Source: Yinghuangia sp051388915 (GTDB taxonomy: Bacteria; Actinomycetota; Actinomycetes; Streptomycetales; Streptomycetaceae). Taken from it: a stretch of 64,000 nucleotides of DNA. The notes under the pieces were generated by a model. That model made no database searches and was not told where the DNA came from. It was given only the letters and a program-made list of their open reading frames with translations. Shown piece after piece: positions 33,096 through 42,529 of this stretch (position 1 is its first letter; the number at the start of each line of letters is the position of its first letter). Location of the stretch: assembly GCF_051388915.1 (NCBI RefSeq), contig NZ_JBPKBH010000025.1:1-64000 (forward strand), given 5' to 3'. The translations under genes and the position numbers were made by a program.

Positions 33096-35621
33096 CTAGC
33101 GCGGATCGGTCGGTGGGCACTTCGTATGGGTCCCCGCGGCGCGTTGCAGGGCGAGGTTCATTGCCGCGTCGGGGCCCGATGCCATTGTGGCCGCTACGAG
33201 TTCGTCGAAGCGAGGGGCGCCGATGCGGGCGCGGAGGAGTTCGGTGCGGCGGTGGGCGTCGGCGACGAGGTGGCGCATGCCGAACAGGCCGGCGGCGCCC
33301 GACGGTCGGAGGGCGCCGGCGGCGCCCAGCAGCGCCGCGCCGTCCTCCGGGTGGCCGAGGTCGGCAAGTGCCCACGCCAGGGACTCCGTCACCGCCGCGG
33401 CGCCGACGCGGTCGTGGAAGCGGTGCTTGGCGAGCAGGCTCTCGCGAAGCAGCGGCAGCGCCGCGTCGGGGCGGCCGTCACCGAGGTGCAGGAGTCCCAG
33501 GCACCAGCGGGTGTACGACAGATGCCACTCCTCGCCCGCGTTCTCCGACATCGCGATCGCCGTCGCGTACCCCGCCTGTGCCGCGGCCAGGTCGCCCTGG
33601 AACGCCTGGGTCAAGGACCGTTGCGCGACGGACAGTTGCGCGCCTATGCCGTCGTCCGCGGCCTCGCAGGCCTCGCGGGCGCGGTTCGACTCCTCGACCG
33701 CTTCCGCCAGGCGGGAGGCGAACAGGTGGAGCAGGCCCCGCAGCATGCGGACGCGGCCCTGAATCACGGGCAGCCCGAGCTCCTCCGCCGCCGAGCCCGC
33801 GCTCTCGTTGTGGGCGGTTGCCGCCTCCAGGTCGCCCTGCACGAGGGCGACGAACGCGGCGGCCCACTGGGCCCGGGCGCGTTCCGGCGTCGTCGTCGTG
33901 GTGTCCGTGGCGAGGAGGTGTTCGAGCCAGTCACGTCCCTCCGACAGACGGCCGCAGGCGATCCAGTAGAGCCACAGGTCGCCGGCAATCCGCAGGCGGT
34001 CGACGGACGTCGCTCCCGACTCGTCGCCGAGTGCCGCTTGGATGTGGTGGTGTTCGCGGCGCACCCGGGCGAACGCGCCGGTCTGGCCCGGGCCGTACCA
34101 CTCGGCCTCCGCGGCGACCGCGAGCCGTGTGCACCACGCGATGTGGCGCAGCCGCGCGGCGGACGAGTGTTCGGGCCGGAGCCGGGCCGTACCGTACGTG
34201 CGCACGGTCTCGGGCATGCGGTAGCGCATCGCGGAGCCCTCGGGGCGGGCGCCGAGCAGGGACTTGTCGACGAGGCCGGAGATCACCGCGAGTGGCGCCC
34301 CGGCGTCCGGGCTGTCGCCGACCAGGACTTCGGCGAGGTCGAGCGGCATCGACCCGGCCACCAGGGCGAGGCGTGCCCACGCGTCCTGCTCGCCGGGCGA
34401 GCACAGCGCGTGGCTCCAGTCGAGGACCGCGTTGAGCGTACGGTGCCTGGCGTGCGCGGTCGGGTCGGCGCCGAGGGGCAGCGCGAAGGTCCCCTCAAGA
34501 CGCTCCAGAAGCTGCGGGAGAGTGAGCACGCGCAGCCAGCGTGCCGCCAGTTCGATGGCGAGCGGCAGGCCGTCGAGCCTGCGGCAGATCGCGGCGAGCG
34601 TCGCGTGGTCGTCGTCGGCGAGGCGAAAACCGGGCAGCACGGCGGCGGCGCGGTCGCAGAAGAGCCGCATCGCGGTGTAGCGCCGCAGCACGTCGTCGGC
34701 GGGAGGGGTGTCGACACGTGACGGATCGGCCGACCCGCCGGGAACCAACCCGCCGTCGACCAGGTCGCCGTCATCCAGCGCACGGTCAACGAGCCCACCG
34801 TCGACGGGCCACTCCGGGACGGACGGGAACGTGAGCGGCCCCACCGGGACCACGTGTTCCCCCGCGATCCCGAGTTGTTGGCGGCTCGTGGCGAGCACCG
34901 ACAAACCCGGGGCGGAGCTCAGCACGCTGCGCACCAGCGCCGCGCAGGAGCCGTGCAGGTGCTCGCAGTTGTCGAGGATGATCAGCGCCGTCGCGTTCGC
35001 CAGCTCGGCGGTCAGCGCGGCCATGGTGTCCTGGGCGGGGTCCTCGGCGATGCGCAGCGCCCCCGCGACGGTCTTGGTCAGCAGCACCGGGTCGCCCAGG
35101 TCGGCGAGTTGGATGAAGTAGATCCCGTCGGGATAGCGGTCCGCCACGTGGTGGGCGATGTGCGCCGCCAACCTCGTCTTGCCCACCCCGCCGACGCCGG
35201 TGAGCGTCACCAGGCGGGCGGAGCGCAGGAGTTGGTCGACCACCTCCAGGTCCCGAGTGCGGCCGACAAAGCTCGTGGGTTCGTCGGGCACGGGGCTGGG
35301 CCGAACGATCGGACGCTCCGGCGCCTCCATCCCGCGGCCCGATGCGCGCACCGCACGGCTGACGGCATGCCAGTCCCGTTCCCAGAGACCGGTGTCGGCG
35401 CCGCACGCTTGGACGTACGCGAGCGTGGCCGCGAGGGTGGGGAGCCGCTGGCCGTTGGCGGCCTGGGACAGCGTGCTGGCGGAACGGCCGGTGGCCTTCG
35501 CCATTTGCGCGTAGGTCAGGCCGACGGAGTCGCGCAGATCGCGGAGGCGGCGGGCGAAATGCTCGACCGGCCCGGCGGAGGAGTCCACCGGTCGCTCAGG
35601 TCTGCCCGCCCTGCCGTGCAC
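33096..35621 (-). CDS. XRE helix-turn-helix / NB-ARC ATPase / TPR transcriptional regulator
   Basis: The 841-residue protein has an XRE-like helix-turn-helix (residues about 24-75, LRDLRDSVGLTYAQMAKATG), a linker and an NB-ARC-type STAND ATPase with Walker A GVGGVGKT (142-149) and Walker B ALIILDNCEHL (about 205). ATPase arms follow, then a TPR-like helical C-terminal half. The ATPase carries an extra acidic insertion with repeated (V)DGGLV units at about residue 278-302. The architecture matches actinomycete regulators that sense a signal by oligomerising. Its target is unknown. It sits beside an ISL3 relic and diverges from the beta-helix gene. Confidence 0.88.
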   Translation of the reverse strand: MHGRAGRPERPVDSSAGPVEHFARRLRDLRDSVGLTYAQMAKATGRSASTLSQAANGQRLPTLAATLAYVQACGADTGLWERDWHAVSRAVRASGRGMEAPERPIVRPSPVPDEPTSFVGRTRDLEVVDQLLRSARLVTLTGVGGVGKTRLAAHIAHHVADRYPDGIYFIQLADLGDPVLLTKTVAGALRIAEDPAQDTMAALTAELANATALIILDNCEHLHGSCAALVRSVLSSAPGLSVLATSRQQLGIAGEHVVPVGPLTFPSVPEWPVDGGLVDRALDDGDLVDGGLVPGGSADPSRVDTPPADDVLRRYTAMRLFCDRAAAVLPGFRLADDDHATLAAICRRLDGLPLAIELAARWLRVLTLPQLLERLEGTFALPLGADPTAHARHRTLNAVLDWSHALCSPGEQDAWARLALVAGSMPLDLAEVLVGDSPDAGAPLAVISGLVDKSLLGARPEGSAMRYRMPETVRTYGTARLRPEHSSAARLRHIAWCTRLAVAAEAEWYGPGQTGAFARVRREHHHIQAALGDESGATSVDRLRIAGDLWLYWIACGRLSEGRDWLEHLLATDTTTTTPERARAQWAAAFVALVQGDLEAATAHNESAGSAAEELGLPVIQGRVRMLRGLLHLFASRLAEAVEESNRAREACEAADDGIGAQLSVAQRSLTQAFQGDLAAAQAGYATAIAMSENAGEEWHLSYTRWCLGLLHLGDGRPDAALPLLRESLLAKHRFHDRVGAAAVTESLAWALADLGHPEDGAALLGAAGALRPSGAAGLFGMRHLVADAHRRTELLRARIGAPRFDELVAATMASGPDAAMNLALQRAAGTHTKCPPTDPR

Positions 35622-35919
35622 AACGCCCCCGTCGCGTCGTCAGTGTCCCCTGTCCCGTGCATCGCCTGCATCGCTTGGTTGACCGCCTAATGATCGCCGC
35701 AGGCAATTGATCAGCAATTGATTATGCCAGCAGCACAAGTGGGGACTAATTGCCGTCGCCCGGCAGGCTCCAGGCCCAGCGGCTGTCCTCGTGTCCTGCG
35801 CCCGGTCTCGTCGGCATCCGCTCAGGCAGCCCGATCCCGCCAGTACTGCCCTGCAAACCCCGGAAATCCCGGTGATCCCGGCAATCCACCCCGGCAATGA
35901 CCCCCCAGGAGACCCCAGC
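35622..35919. other. Intergenic region between divergent genes
   Basis: About 300 bases separate the XRE/NB-ARC gene (minus) and the beta-helix gene (plus). It includes an AT-richer stretch at 35685-35730 (GATCAGCAATTGATTATGCC) with repeated CAATTGATC-like words, which is the likely promoter or operator zone. A CCCGG/AATCCC repeat tract lies at 35855-35890. No gene was seen. Confidence 0.4.
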
Positions 35920-37824
35920 ATGGCCGAGCTCACGGTGGCCGCCGAGGGCGGTGCCGACTTTCGTTCGATCGCCGCGGCCGTCCGCGCGGCGGGTGACGGC
36001 GACGTGATCGTCGTCGGAGCGGGGACGTACCGCGAAACCGTCACCGTGGACCGTCCCGTCGCCATCCGCGGCGCCCGGCCCGGGACGGCCCGGGTGGTTG
36101 TCACCGTCGGCATGGCCCTCGACGTGGCCTCCGGCGTCCGCGGGTCGGTCTCGGGACTCACCCTGGAGTCCTCGGCAACCGACAGCGCGACCGTGGTCGT
36201 CCGCCCGGGTGCGACCGCGGAGTTCGACAACTGCCGGATCCAGGGCGAGGACGGCGTCGTCGTCGACAACGCCGCTCTCGCGCTCGACCGCTGCCGGATC
36301 ACCGCGCGCGCCCTGATCGGCGTCGGCGCCGTCGGCCGCCGAGCGCGCGTCACGGTCCGGGCATCGACCTTCGTCGGCTGCGCCGACGCGGCCATGCAGG
36401 CCCGCGAGGGGGGACGGCTGGACGTCCGCGACTGCGCCATCGAGGACTGCGCGTACGGCCTGGTCTTCCGCCCCGGCACCGGCGGCCGCGTCTCGGCGAC
36501 CCGGGTCACCGCGAGCCGGTATTCCGCCGTGCTCGTCGACCCGGATGCCGATCCGCGGTTCAGCGCCTGCACGTTCCGCGACAGCCGCGCCACCGCGGTG
36601 CAAATCCGGGGCGGTCGGCCGCGCTTCGCCAATTGCCTCGTCGACGGCGCGAGTTCGTCGCTGTACGTGGCGGACGGAGGACGACCCGTATTCCAGGACT
36701 GCCGCTTCACCGGCAGCGTCTACTCGGCGATCACGCTGGAGGACTCCGCAGGAGTCTTCGAGGACTGCGAAGTGGCCTGTCCCACCGCGCCGTCCGAGAA
36801 CGTGGCGATGGCCGTGCTCGACGGCAGCACGCCGACGGTGCGCCGACTCACCGTCACGACCGCGGGCGGCGCGCTGGTGATCCGCGGCGGTTCGGCCGGC
36901 TCGTACGACGACGTCACGCTCACCGCGGGAAGCGGCTTCGGGCTCCAGGTGGAGGCCGCGGCCGCGCCGCACTTCCGGCGGGGCGCGTTCCGCGGCTGCC
37001 GGCTGGAGGTCAACGACGCCGACGGGGTCTACGAAGACCTCGACTTCGTGTCGGCGCCCGACCGGCCCAGCATCGCGGTGACGAACGGCTCCGCCCCGGT
37101 GCTGCGCCGGTGCACCGTGCGCGATGCTCACGGCAACGCGTTCAGCGTCGTCGGCGCGGGCGGCCGCTACGAGGACTGCGTCGCGATCGGCGGCACCCAC
37201 CCGGCGTTCGCGGCCGTGGACAACGCGGCACCGACCGTGATCGGCCTGCGCGTGCGGGACGCGCCCGGCGGGCTGCTCGTGCGCGACGCGGGCGGCTCGT
37301 ACACGGACGTCCAGCTTGCCGTCCCCGAAGGCCCGGGGGTCCAGGTCGGCGGCGCGAGCCGGGCCGTGTTGCGCAACGTGTCCGTCGGCGCGCCCGGCAG
37401 CCCGTGCCGCGGCAACGGCTTCGACGTGTCCACGGGCAGCCTCCACGGGTGCTCGGCGCGCAACTGCACCGGGTCCGGATTCCTCCTCACCGGTCAGACC
37501 CGACTCGACAACTGCGCCGCCGAGGACTGCGACACGGGCCTGACGGCCCGGGGCGGCCCCCACATGCTGAGCGGCGTCCGCGCGTCCGGCAACCGCGTCG
37601 GCATCGCCTTTGCGCCGGAGACACAGGCCACGCTGACCGAATGCGACGCACGGCACAACCACGAAGCGGACCTGCTCGGGGCGGACGGCGCCGAGGTGGC
37701 CCTCGTCGAGCACCGCGGGCCGGCAGAAGGCACCGAGGACGCCGAAGGGCCCGCGCCCCCGTGCTCACCCACTGGGCCGCCCGGGCCGCAGCGCCGACGA
37801 CGCACGTGGACGGCAGCGCCCTGA
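35920..37824 (+). CDS. Right-handed parallel beta-helix repeat protein
   Basis: The 634-residue protein begins with the pectate-lyase/pectinesterase-like opening GGADFRSIAAAVRAAGDGDV and then about 20 turns of 20-24 residues with alternating small/hydrophobic residues and Cys/Asn ladders (RFSACTFRDSRATAV, PVFQDCRFTGSVYSAITLED). No signal peptide is visible. Similar proteins in streptomycetes often carry a C-terminal AAA ATPase and lie near ESX-type secretion genes; this one has no ATPase and no such neighbours. ATG 35920 has GGAG 8-9 bases upstream. The final 35 residues, Pro/Arg-rich, may be non-native. Confidence 0.85.
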   Translation: MAELTVAAEGGADFRSIAAAVRAAGDGDVIVVGAGTYRETVTVDRPVAIRGARPGTARVVVTVGMALDVASGVRGSVSGLTLESSATDSATVVVRPGATAEFDNCRIQGEDGVVVDNAALALDRCRITARALIGVGAVGRRARVTVRASTFVGCADAAMQAREGGRLDVRDCAIEDCAYGLVFRPGTGGRVSATRVTASRYSAVLVDPDADPRFSACTFRDSRATAVQIRGGRPRFANCLVDGASSSLYVADGGRPVFQDCRFTGSVYSAITLEDSAGVFEDCEVACPTAPSENVAMAVLDGSTPTVRRLTVTTAGGALVIRGGSAGSYDDVTLTAGSGFGLQVEAAAAPHFRRGAFRGCRLEVNDADGVYEDLDFVSAPDRPSIAVTNGSAPVLRRCTVRDAHGNAFSVVGAGGRYEDCVAIGGTHPAFAAVDNAAPTVIGLRVRDAPGGLLVRDAGGSYTDVQLAVPEGPGVQVGGASRAVLRNVSVGAPGSPCRGNGFDVSTGSLHGCSARNCTGSGFLLTGQTRLDNCAAEDCDTGLTARGGPHMLSGVRASGNRVGIAFAPETQATLTECDARHNHEADLLGADGAEVALVEHRGPAEGTEDAEGPAPPCSPTGPPGPQRRRRTWTAAP

Positions 37825-38046
37825 CCGCCCTGACTGTCCTGACCGCACCGGTTTTCTCGGACAAGGGTCCTTGAATCCGCCGGATCAGTCGCCCACACCC
37901 TGCCAACGTGCCGCCACGATCGGCGGCTACCCGGCCATCCGCCGCCGACGCGGCCGGAGGAGGTGAATCGCGGCGGCGGGTTTGCCGTACCGCACCCGGG
38001 ACAGCCGCGCAACGCACGGACAGATCCGCGTCAACCGGAGGTTGCC

Positions 38047-39060
38047 ATGAGTGGCCCCACGTTCACGCTCACGCGCCGCAGGCGGACGTGGTTCCGCGGC
38101 CGCACCGCCCTGGTCACGGGCGGTTCGCGGGGACTCGGGCTCCTCATCGCGCGCGAACTGGCCTCGCACGGCGCCCGCGTGGCCATTTGCGCCCGCGACA
38201 AGGACGAACTGGCCCGTGCCGCGGCGGACATCCGGCGCACGACCGGAAGCGAGGCCGCGACGTACGTCTGCGACCTCGCCGACCCGGACCAGGTGGACCG
38301 GCTCGTCGAGGCCGTCCGGGAGGACCTCGGAGGCGGTCTGGACGTCCTGGTCAACAACGCCGGCATCATCTCGGTCGCTCCGGTGGAGTCCGTCTCCCCC
38401 GAGCAGTTCGAGCAGGCCATGGCCGTGATGTTCCTGGGGCCGATGCGGCTCACCATGGCGCTGGTGCCCGACATGCGGGCCCGCGGCGACGGGCGGGTCG
38501 TCAACGTGACGTCCATCGGCGGGCGCATCGCCGCTCCGCACCTCCTTCCGTACGACTGCGCGAAGTTCGCCGCGGTCGGCTTCTCCGAGGGCCTGCGCGC
38601 CGAACTCGCGGGCTCCGGTGTCTCGGTGACCACGGTCGTCCCCGGTCTGATGCGCACCGGCTCGCACCGTGCCGCCCGCTTCGGCGGGCACCCGGAGCGG
38701 GAGTACGCCTGGTTCTCGGCCGCCGCGTCCCTGCCGCTGCTGTCCATGGACGCCGAGCGCGCCGCCCGGGCCATCGTCCGCGCCGCCGCCCGGCGTCGGG
38801 CGGAACTCGTGCTCACCCCGGCCGCCAAGGCCGCGGTGCTGGCCCACGGCATCGCCCCGGCAACGACCGTACGAGCCATGGCACTTGCCCAGCGCATGCT
38901 GCCCGACGTCCCGGCCGACGGCGAGGGCGCCGACGTCGGCACGGACGTCCCGGGCAACGTCGCCCGCGAGGCCGGAACCCCCACCTGGTCCCGCAAGGCC
39001 GCCGTCTTCGGAGAGCGAGCCGCGGCACACTTCAACGAGCCTGGCCCTCGGGCGACTTGA
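38047..39060 (+). CDS. Short-chain dehydrogenase/reductase with extended C-terminus
   Basis: The 337-residue protein has a full classical SDR core: TGGSRGLG (residues about 24-31), NNAG, the Ser in NVTSIGGRIA and YDCAK with catalytic Tyr and Lys. It is longer than usual (337 against about 250) with an extra 90-residue helical C-terminal part, as in the dehydrogenase group annotated 'SDR family NAD(P)-dependent oxidoreductase' near membrane proteins. GGAGGTTG precedes the ATG, a strong ribosome binding site. Its 3' end overlaps the convergent MFS gene by 29 bases. Substrate unknown. Confidence 0.88.
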   Translation: MSGPTFTLTRRRRTWFRGRTALVTGGSRGLGLLIARELASHGARVAICARDKDELARAAADIRRTTGSEAATYVCDLADPDQVDRLVEAVREDLGGGLDVLVNNAGIISVAPVESVSPEQFEQAMAVMFLGPMRLTMALVPDMRARGDGRVVNVTSIGGRIAAPHLLPYDCAKFAAVGFSEGLRAELAGSGVSVTTVVPGLMRTGSHRAARFGGHPEREYAWFSAAASLPLLSMDAERAARAIVRAAARRRAELVLTPAAKAAVLAHGIAPATTVRAMALAQRMLPDVPADGEGADVGTDVPGNVAREAGTPTWSRKAAVFGERAAAHFNEPGPRAT

Positions 39061-40540
39061 CCGTCTCCGACGCGTCCTCGCTGCGGACTGCTTCGGACGG
39101 GTCCTTACGGCGGGGCATCAGCGTGGCGACGATCAGCAGGGCGAGCGTGCCGAGAGCGGCGGCGGCCAGGAACGCGTCGTGGTTGGCCGCCTCGTGCACC
39201 GCGGTGATCTTGTCGGGATCACCGCCCGTGCCGGCCAGTTCGGAACCGATGTTGCTGTACGCGATGGTCGCCACAACGGCCAGGCCCAGTGCGCCGCCCG
39301 CCTCCTGACTGGTGTTGATCAGACCGGCGCCGACGCCCGCCTCCTTGTCGGATACCCCGACGAACGCCGCGATTTGCAGCGTCACGAAGACCATGCCGCA
39401 GCCGAGTCCCAGCAGGATGAAGGGAGCAAGGAGGTCGGCCGCGTACCCGCCGCCCGCCGGAGCGCGCCACATCAACAGCAGACCGGCGATCGTCAGGCCG
39501 AGCCCCGTCATGACCACCGTGCGCGCCGCGATCCGGGTGACCAGCCCCGACGCGACGCCGGCCCCGACCGCGACCGAGACGGCCAGGGGCACGTACGCGA
39601 ACCCGGCCTTCAACGGCGAGTAGCCGAACGCCTGTTGCATGAAGAGACTGGCGAAGAAGAACAGCGCACCGAAGGTGCCGAAGACCAGAACGGCCGAGAT
39701 GTTGGCAACCCGCATGGTCTTGAGCCGGAAGATGCGCAGCGGCATGATCGGCGACGCGCTCCTCGACTCGATGGCCAGGAACGCCGCCAGCAGCACAACC
39801 ACGCCCGCCAGCGACCCCAGCGTGCGGACGGTGGCCCAGCCGACGGTCGTCGCCTCGCCGAGCGTGAAGATCAGCAGGAGCAGGCCGGACGTCAGCGTCA
39901 CGGCCCCGGGCGTGTCGAACCGGCCGCGTTCGGCCGCCCTGCTCTCCGGGAGGACGCGCGGCGCCAGCAGCGCGGCCCCGAGGCCGATCGGCACGTTGAT
40001 CCAGAAGATCCATTCCCACCCCGGCCCGTCAGCGAGCACCCCGCCGAGGATCACCCCCGCGATCGAGGCGATGCCGGACAGTGAACCCCACACGCCGAGC
40101 GCCCTGTTGCGTTCCGGCCCCTCGGAGAAGGTGTTGGTGAGTATGGCCAGCGCGGCGGGTGTGATCAGCGCCGCGCCGAAGCCCTGGACGGCGCGCGACG
40201 CGATCAGCATCGTGCCGTTCTCCGCGAGCCCGGACACCAGGGACGCCAGCGCGAAGACCGCGAACCCGATCTGGATCAGCCTGCGGCGGCCGTACGTGTC
40301 GGCGAGCCGCCCGCCGAGCAGGAGGAACCCGCCGAGCACGGTCGCGTACGCGGTGACGATGTAGTTCAGGCTGACGTCGGACATGCCGAGGCCGCTCTGG
40401 ATGGACGGTAGCGCCAGGTTCACGATGGACACGTCGGTGAAGACCATGAACTGGCCCATGCAGACGAACGCCAGGATGAGTCCGGGGCTGGGCCCGGAAC
40501 CTCGTGCTGACCGGTTAGCAAGGGTGTCGGAGGCAGTCAT
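39032..40540 (-). CDS. MFS transporter, DHA2 family (EmrB/QacA type)
   Basis: The 502-residue protein has about 14 membrane segments with DHA2 motifs: FTDVSIVNLALPSIQSGLG in TM1, the loop GGRLADTYGRRRL between TM2 and TM3, and SGIASIAGVILGGVLADGPG in the antiporter region. It is a likely proton-driven exporter of drugs or secondary metabolites. ATG 40540 is preceded by GAGGAGATC. It overlaps the convergent SDR gene by 29 bases at its 3' end. The tail is charged and cytoplasmic. No dedicated repressor adjoins it. Confidence 0.9.
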   Translation of the reverse strand: MTASDTLANRSARGSGPSPGLILAFVCMGQFMVFTDVSIVNLALPSIQSGLGMSDVSLNYIVTAYATVLGGFLLLGGRLADTYGRRRLIQIGFAVFALASLVSGLAENGTMLIASRAVQGFGAALITPAALAILTNTFSEGPERNRALGVWGSLSGIASIAGVILGGVLADGPGWEWIFWINVPIGLGAALLAPRVLPESRAAERGRFDTPGAVTLTSGLLLLIFTLGEATTVGWATVRTLGSLAGVVVLLAAFLAIESRSASPIMPLRIFRLKTMRVANISAVLVFGTFGALFFFASLFMQQAFGYSPLKAGFAYVPLAVSVAVGAGVASGLVTRIAARTVVMTGLGLTIAGLLLMWRAPAGGGYAADLLAPFILLGLGCGMVFVTLQIAAFVGVSDKEAGVGAGLINTSQEAGGALGLAVVATIAYSNIGSELAGTGGDPDKITAVHEAANHDAFLAAAALGTLALLIVATLMPRRKDPSEAVRSEDASETVKSPEGQAR

Positions 40541-40803
40541 CGCCGGATCTCCTCGGCTCGGGGACAACGGACGTCGAACGCGGTCCGCAACCGGATCACC
40601 GGGGGCGTGCCAGGAGGCACCGTCCGCCGATCACCGACCGCTGCCGCTACGACGCACGCGAGCCAAGAGATGTGACCGGTCCCCGCGATCGACCGAGGCG
40701 CCCGCTTGCTCGACCCGAGCGACGCACCCTGCCCCGCGCCGACCCTGCCCCCGGTCCCACGCGCAACTAGACTCGCGCCGCCATCGTTGGGCAAGGGGGC
40801 AAT

Positions 40804-42288
40804 GTGCGGGTCCTGAACGGCCGATACGAACTGCTGGAGACTGTGGGACAAGGAGGCATGGGCCAGGTATGGCGCGGTCGCGACCGGGAGTTGGCGCGCA
40901 TCGTGGGCGTCAAGACGCTTCCCGGTGAACTGTCGCGGCAGCCCGAGTTCCGCGAGCGCTTTCAGCGCGAGGCCAGGACGGTGGCGGCGCTGGCGCACCC
41001 CGGCATCACCGTCCTGCACGATTTCGGCCGCGATGACGACCCGGCCGATCCGGTGCCGTTCCTGGTCATGGAGTTCGTGGAGGGCCGTTCCCTGGCCGCA
41101 CTCATCCGCTCCGGCCCGGTGCCGGTCGCGCAGGCCGTCGCGATCGCGCGTGACATCGCCGACGCACTCGCCCACAGCCATCGGGCGGGCATCGTGCACC
41201 GGGACATCAAGCCGTCCAACGTCATGCTCACCCCGACCGGGACCGTCAAAGTGCTCGACTTCGGGATCGCCCACCTGCTGGCGGACACGGTGCCGCGCCT
41301 GACCGCGACGGGACGGATCGTCGGGACGCCCGCGTACATGTCCCCGGAACAGGCCATGGGCGAGCCCGTGGACGGGCGAGCCGATCAGTACTCCGTCGGC
41401 TGTGTGCTCTTCGAGCTCCTCTGCGGCCGACCGCCGTTCACCGGCGACTCGGCCTTCTCCGTCCTCAACCAGCACCTCACCCGCCCGGCGTCCGCACCGT
41501 CGCGGCGGCGCGGCGACGTCCCGCCCGAGTTGGACGCGGTGGTCCTGAGACTGCTCGGCAAAGCGGCACACGAGCGCTATCCGACGATGGACGCGGTGAG
41601 CCAGGCGCTGGCCACGTACGCCGACGGCCGGTTGCCCCGGGAATCCCCGGGCCCGTCCACCCGTACGCTGCCGCGTCCGGTGCCCGCACCTCGGGGCATC
41701 GAGCCTGCCTCGTCGGCCCGTTCCGCGGAGACAGTAGTCAACCCACACGTCGGTGCGCCGCCGCGGCGCGTGACCGCCGTGGTCTCCGGCGTAGCGGCAC
41801 TCATCGCCGCCCTTGCCGCCCTGACACCTTGGTGCTCACAGCAAGGGCTGGGACGTACGGACCACCCGTCACTGGCGGACGACCGGGTCCATGCCGGGAT
41901 CGACAGTCATCTCGGGCAGGGCGTGCTCGGGGCTTCCGTGCTCGCCGCGGTGCTGTCGCTGGTGTTCATCCGCAGAGGCCACGCCGCCCTCATGGCCGGA
42001 GCGACGGCGCTTGCCGTCCTGGGCACCGTCGGGGCGGCCGTCACCGTCGTCGACCCGGCCGTCTTCTCCTGGGCGACTCTGGACGGTTGGAACGCCGGTG
42101 ATTTCCAGGCGACCAGCAACGAGGTCCGCAAGACCAACCCGGCGGCTCAGCCGGGCGTGTACGTCGCCGCGGTGGGATGCGCCGTCGCCGCTGCGGCGGG
42201 GCTGCTCGCCTACCGCCGCGCGCGTGAAGGCCGGGCCGTCCGCGCGATTCCCGCCTACGGCAGCCCTGTGCGCATGGAAGGCGACTGA
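40804..42288 (+). CDS. PknB-like serine/threonine protein kinase with C-terminal membrane domain
   Basis: The 494-residue protein has a Hanks-type kinase domain (residues about 8-270). Landmarks are glycine loop GQGGMGQV, Lys37 in VGVK, HRDIKPSN from residue 132, DFG at 152-154 and the P+1 loop VGTPAYMSPEQ. A proline-rich linker follows and then four hydrophobic segments instead of PASTA repeats. It probably phosphorylates cytoplasmic proteins from the membrane. GTG 40804 has AAGGGGGC upstream; a -10-like TAGACT lies at 40768-40773. A close relative is at 53270. Confidence 0.9.
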   Translation: MRVLNGRYELLETVGQGGMGQVWRGRDRELARIVGVKTLPGELSRQPEFRERFQREARTVAALAHPGITVLHDFGRDDDPADPVPFLVMEFVEGRSLAALIRSGPVPVAQAVAIARDIADALAHSHRAGIVHRDIKPSNVMLTPTGTVKVLDFGIAHLLADTVPRLTATGRIVGTPAYMSPEQAMGEPVDGRADQYSVGCVLFELLCGRPPFTGDSAFSVLNQHLTRPASAPSRRRGDVPPELDAVVLRLLGKAAHERYPTMDAVSQALATYADGRLPRESPGPSTRTLPRPVPAPRGIEPASSARSAETVVNPHVGAPPRRVTAVVSGVAALIAALAALTPWCSQQGLGRTDHPSLADDRVHAGIDSHLGQGVLGASVLAAVLSLVFIRRGHAALMAGATALAVLGTVGAAVTVVDPAVFSWATLDGWNAGDFQATSNEVRKTNPAAQPGVYVAAVGCAVAAAAGLLAYRRAREGRAVRAIPAYGSPVRMEGD

Positions 42289-42426
42289 CGGCAGACCGGA
42301 GAACCAGCGCGCCCAGGCGGCGTGTTCGCGGTGGCTGCGCAGCTCGGCAACGCCGCCGCCTGCCCCAGATGGGGAAGGCCAGATAGCCCACCCCCGCGTG
42401 GCGCCTGTACCTCACCGAGTGGTTCG

Positions 42427-42489
42427 ATGTTCGCGCTAACATCAGTTTGCGATTTTCAGCATCCTGGGCCTACATGTTTGCGCTAACAT
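42427..42489 (+). promoter_or_regulatory. Twin LacI-type operators and promoter of the gal operon
   Basis: ATGTTCGCGCTAACAT (42427-42442) and ATGTTTGCGCTAACAT (42474-42489) differ in one base and are 47 bp apart. Both match the palindromic TGTTAGCGCTAACA-type site of LacI-family repressors. Between them lies a -35-like TTGCGA (42447-42452) and, 18 bp later, a -10-like TACATG overlapping the second operator. The arrangement fits repression by the adjoining LacI protein, perhaps with looping or with one dimer per site. Confidence 0.85.
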
Positions 42490-42529
42490 GATGGCGTTAT
42501 CGGAGAACGAGGGCCAAAGGGGACCCTGG

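Noticed and set aside
42488..42493. ATG ATG as the LacI start
   Set aside because: They overlap the operator and lack a ribosome binding site; GTG 42530 has AAAGGGGAC upstream and gives the usual N-terminus.
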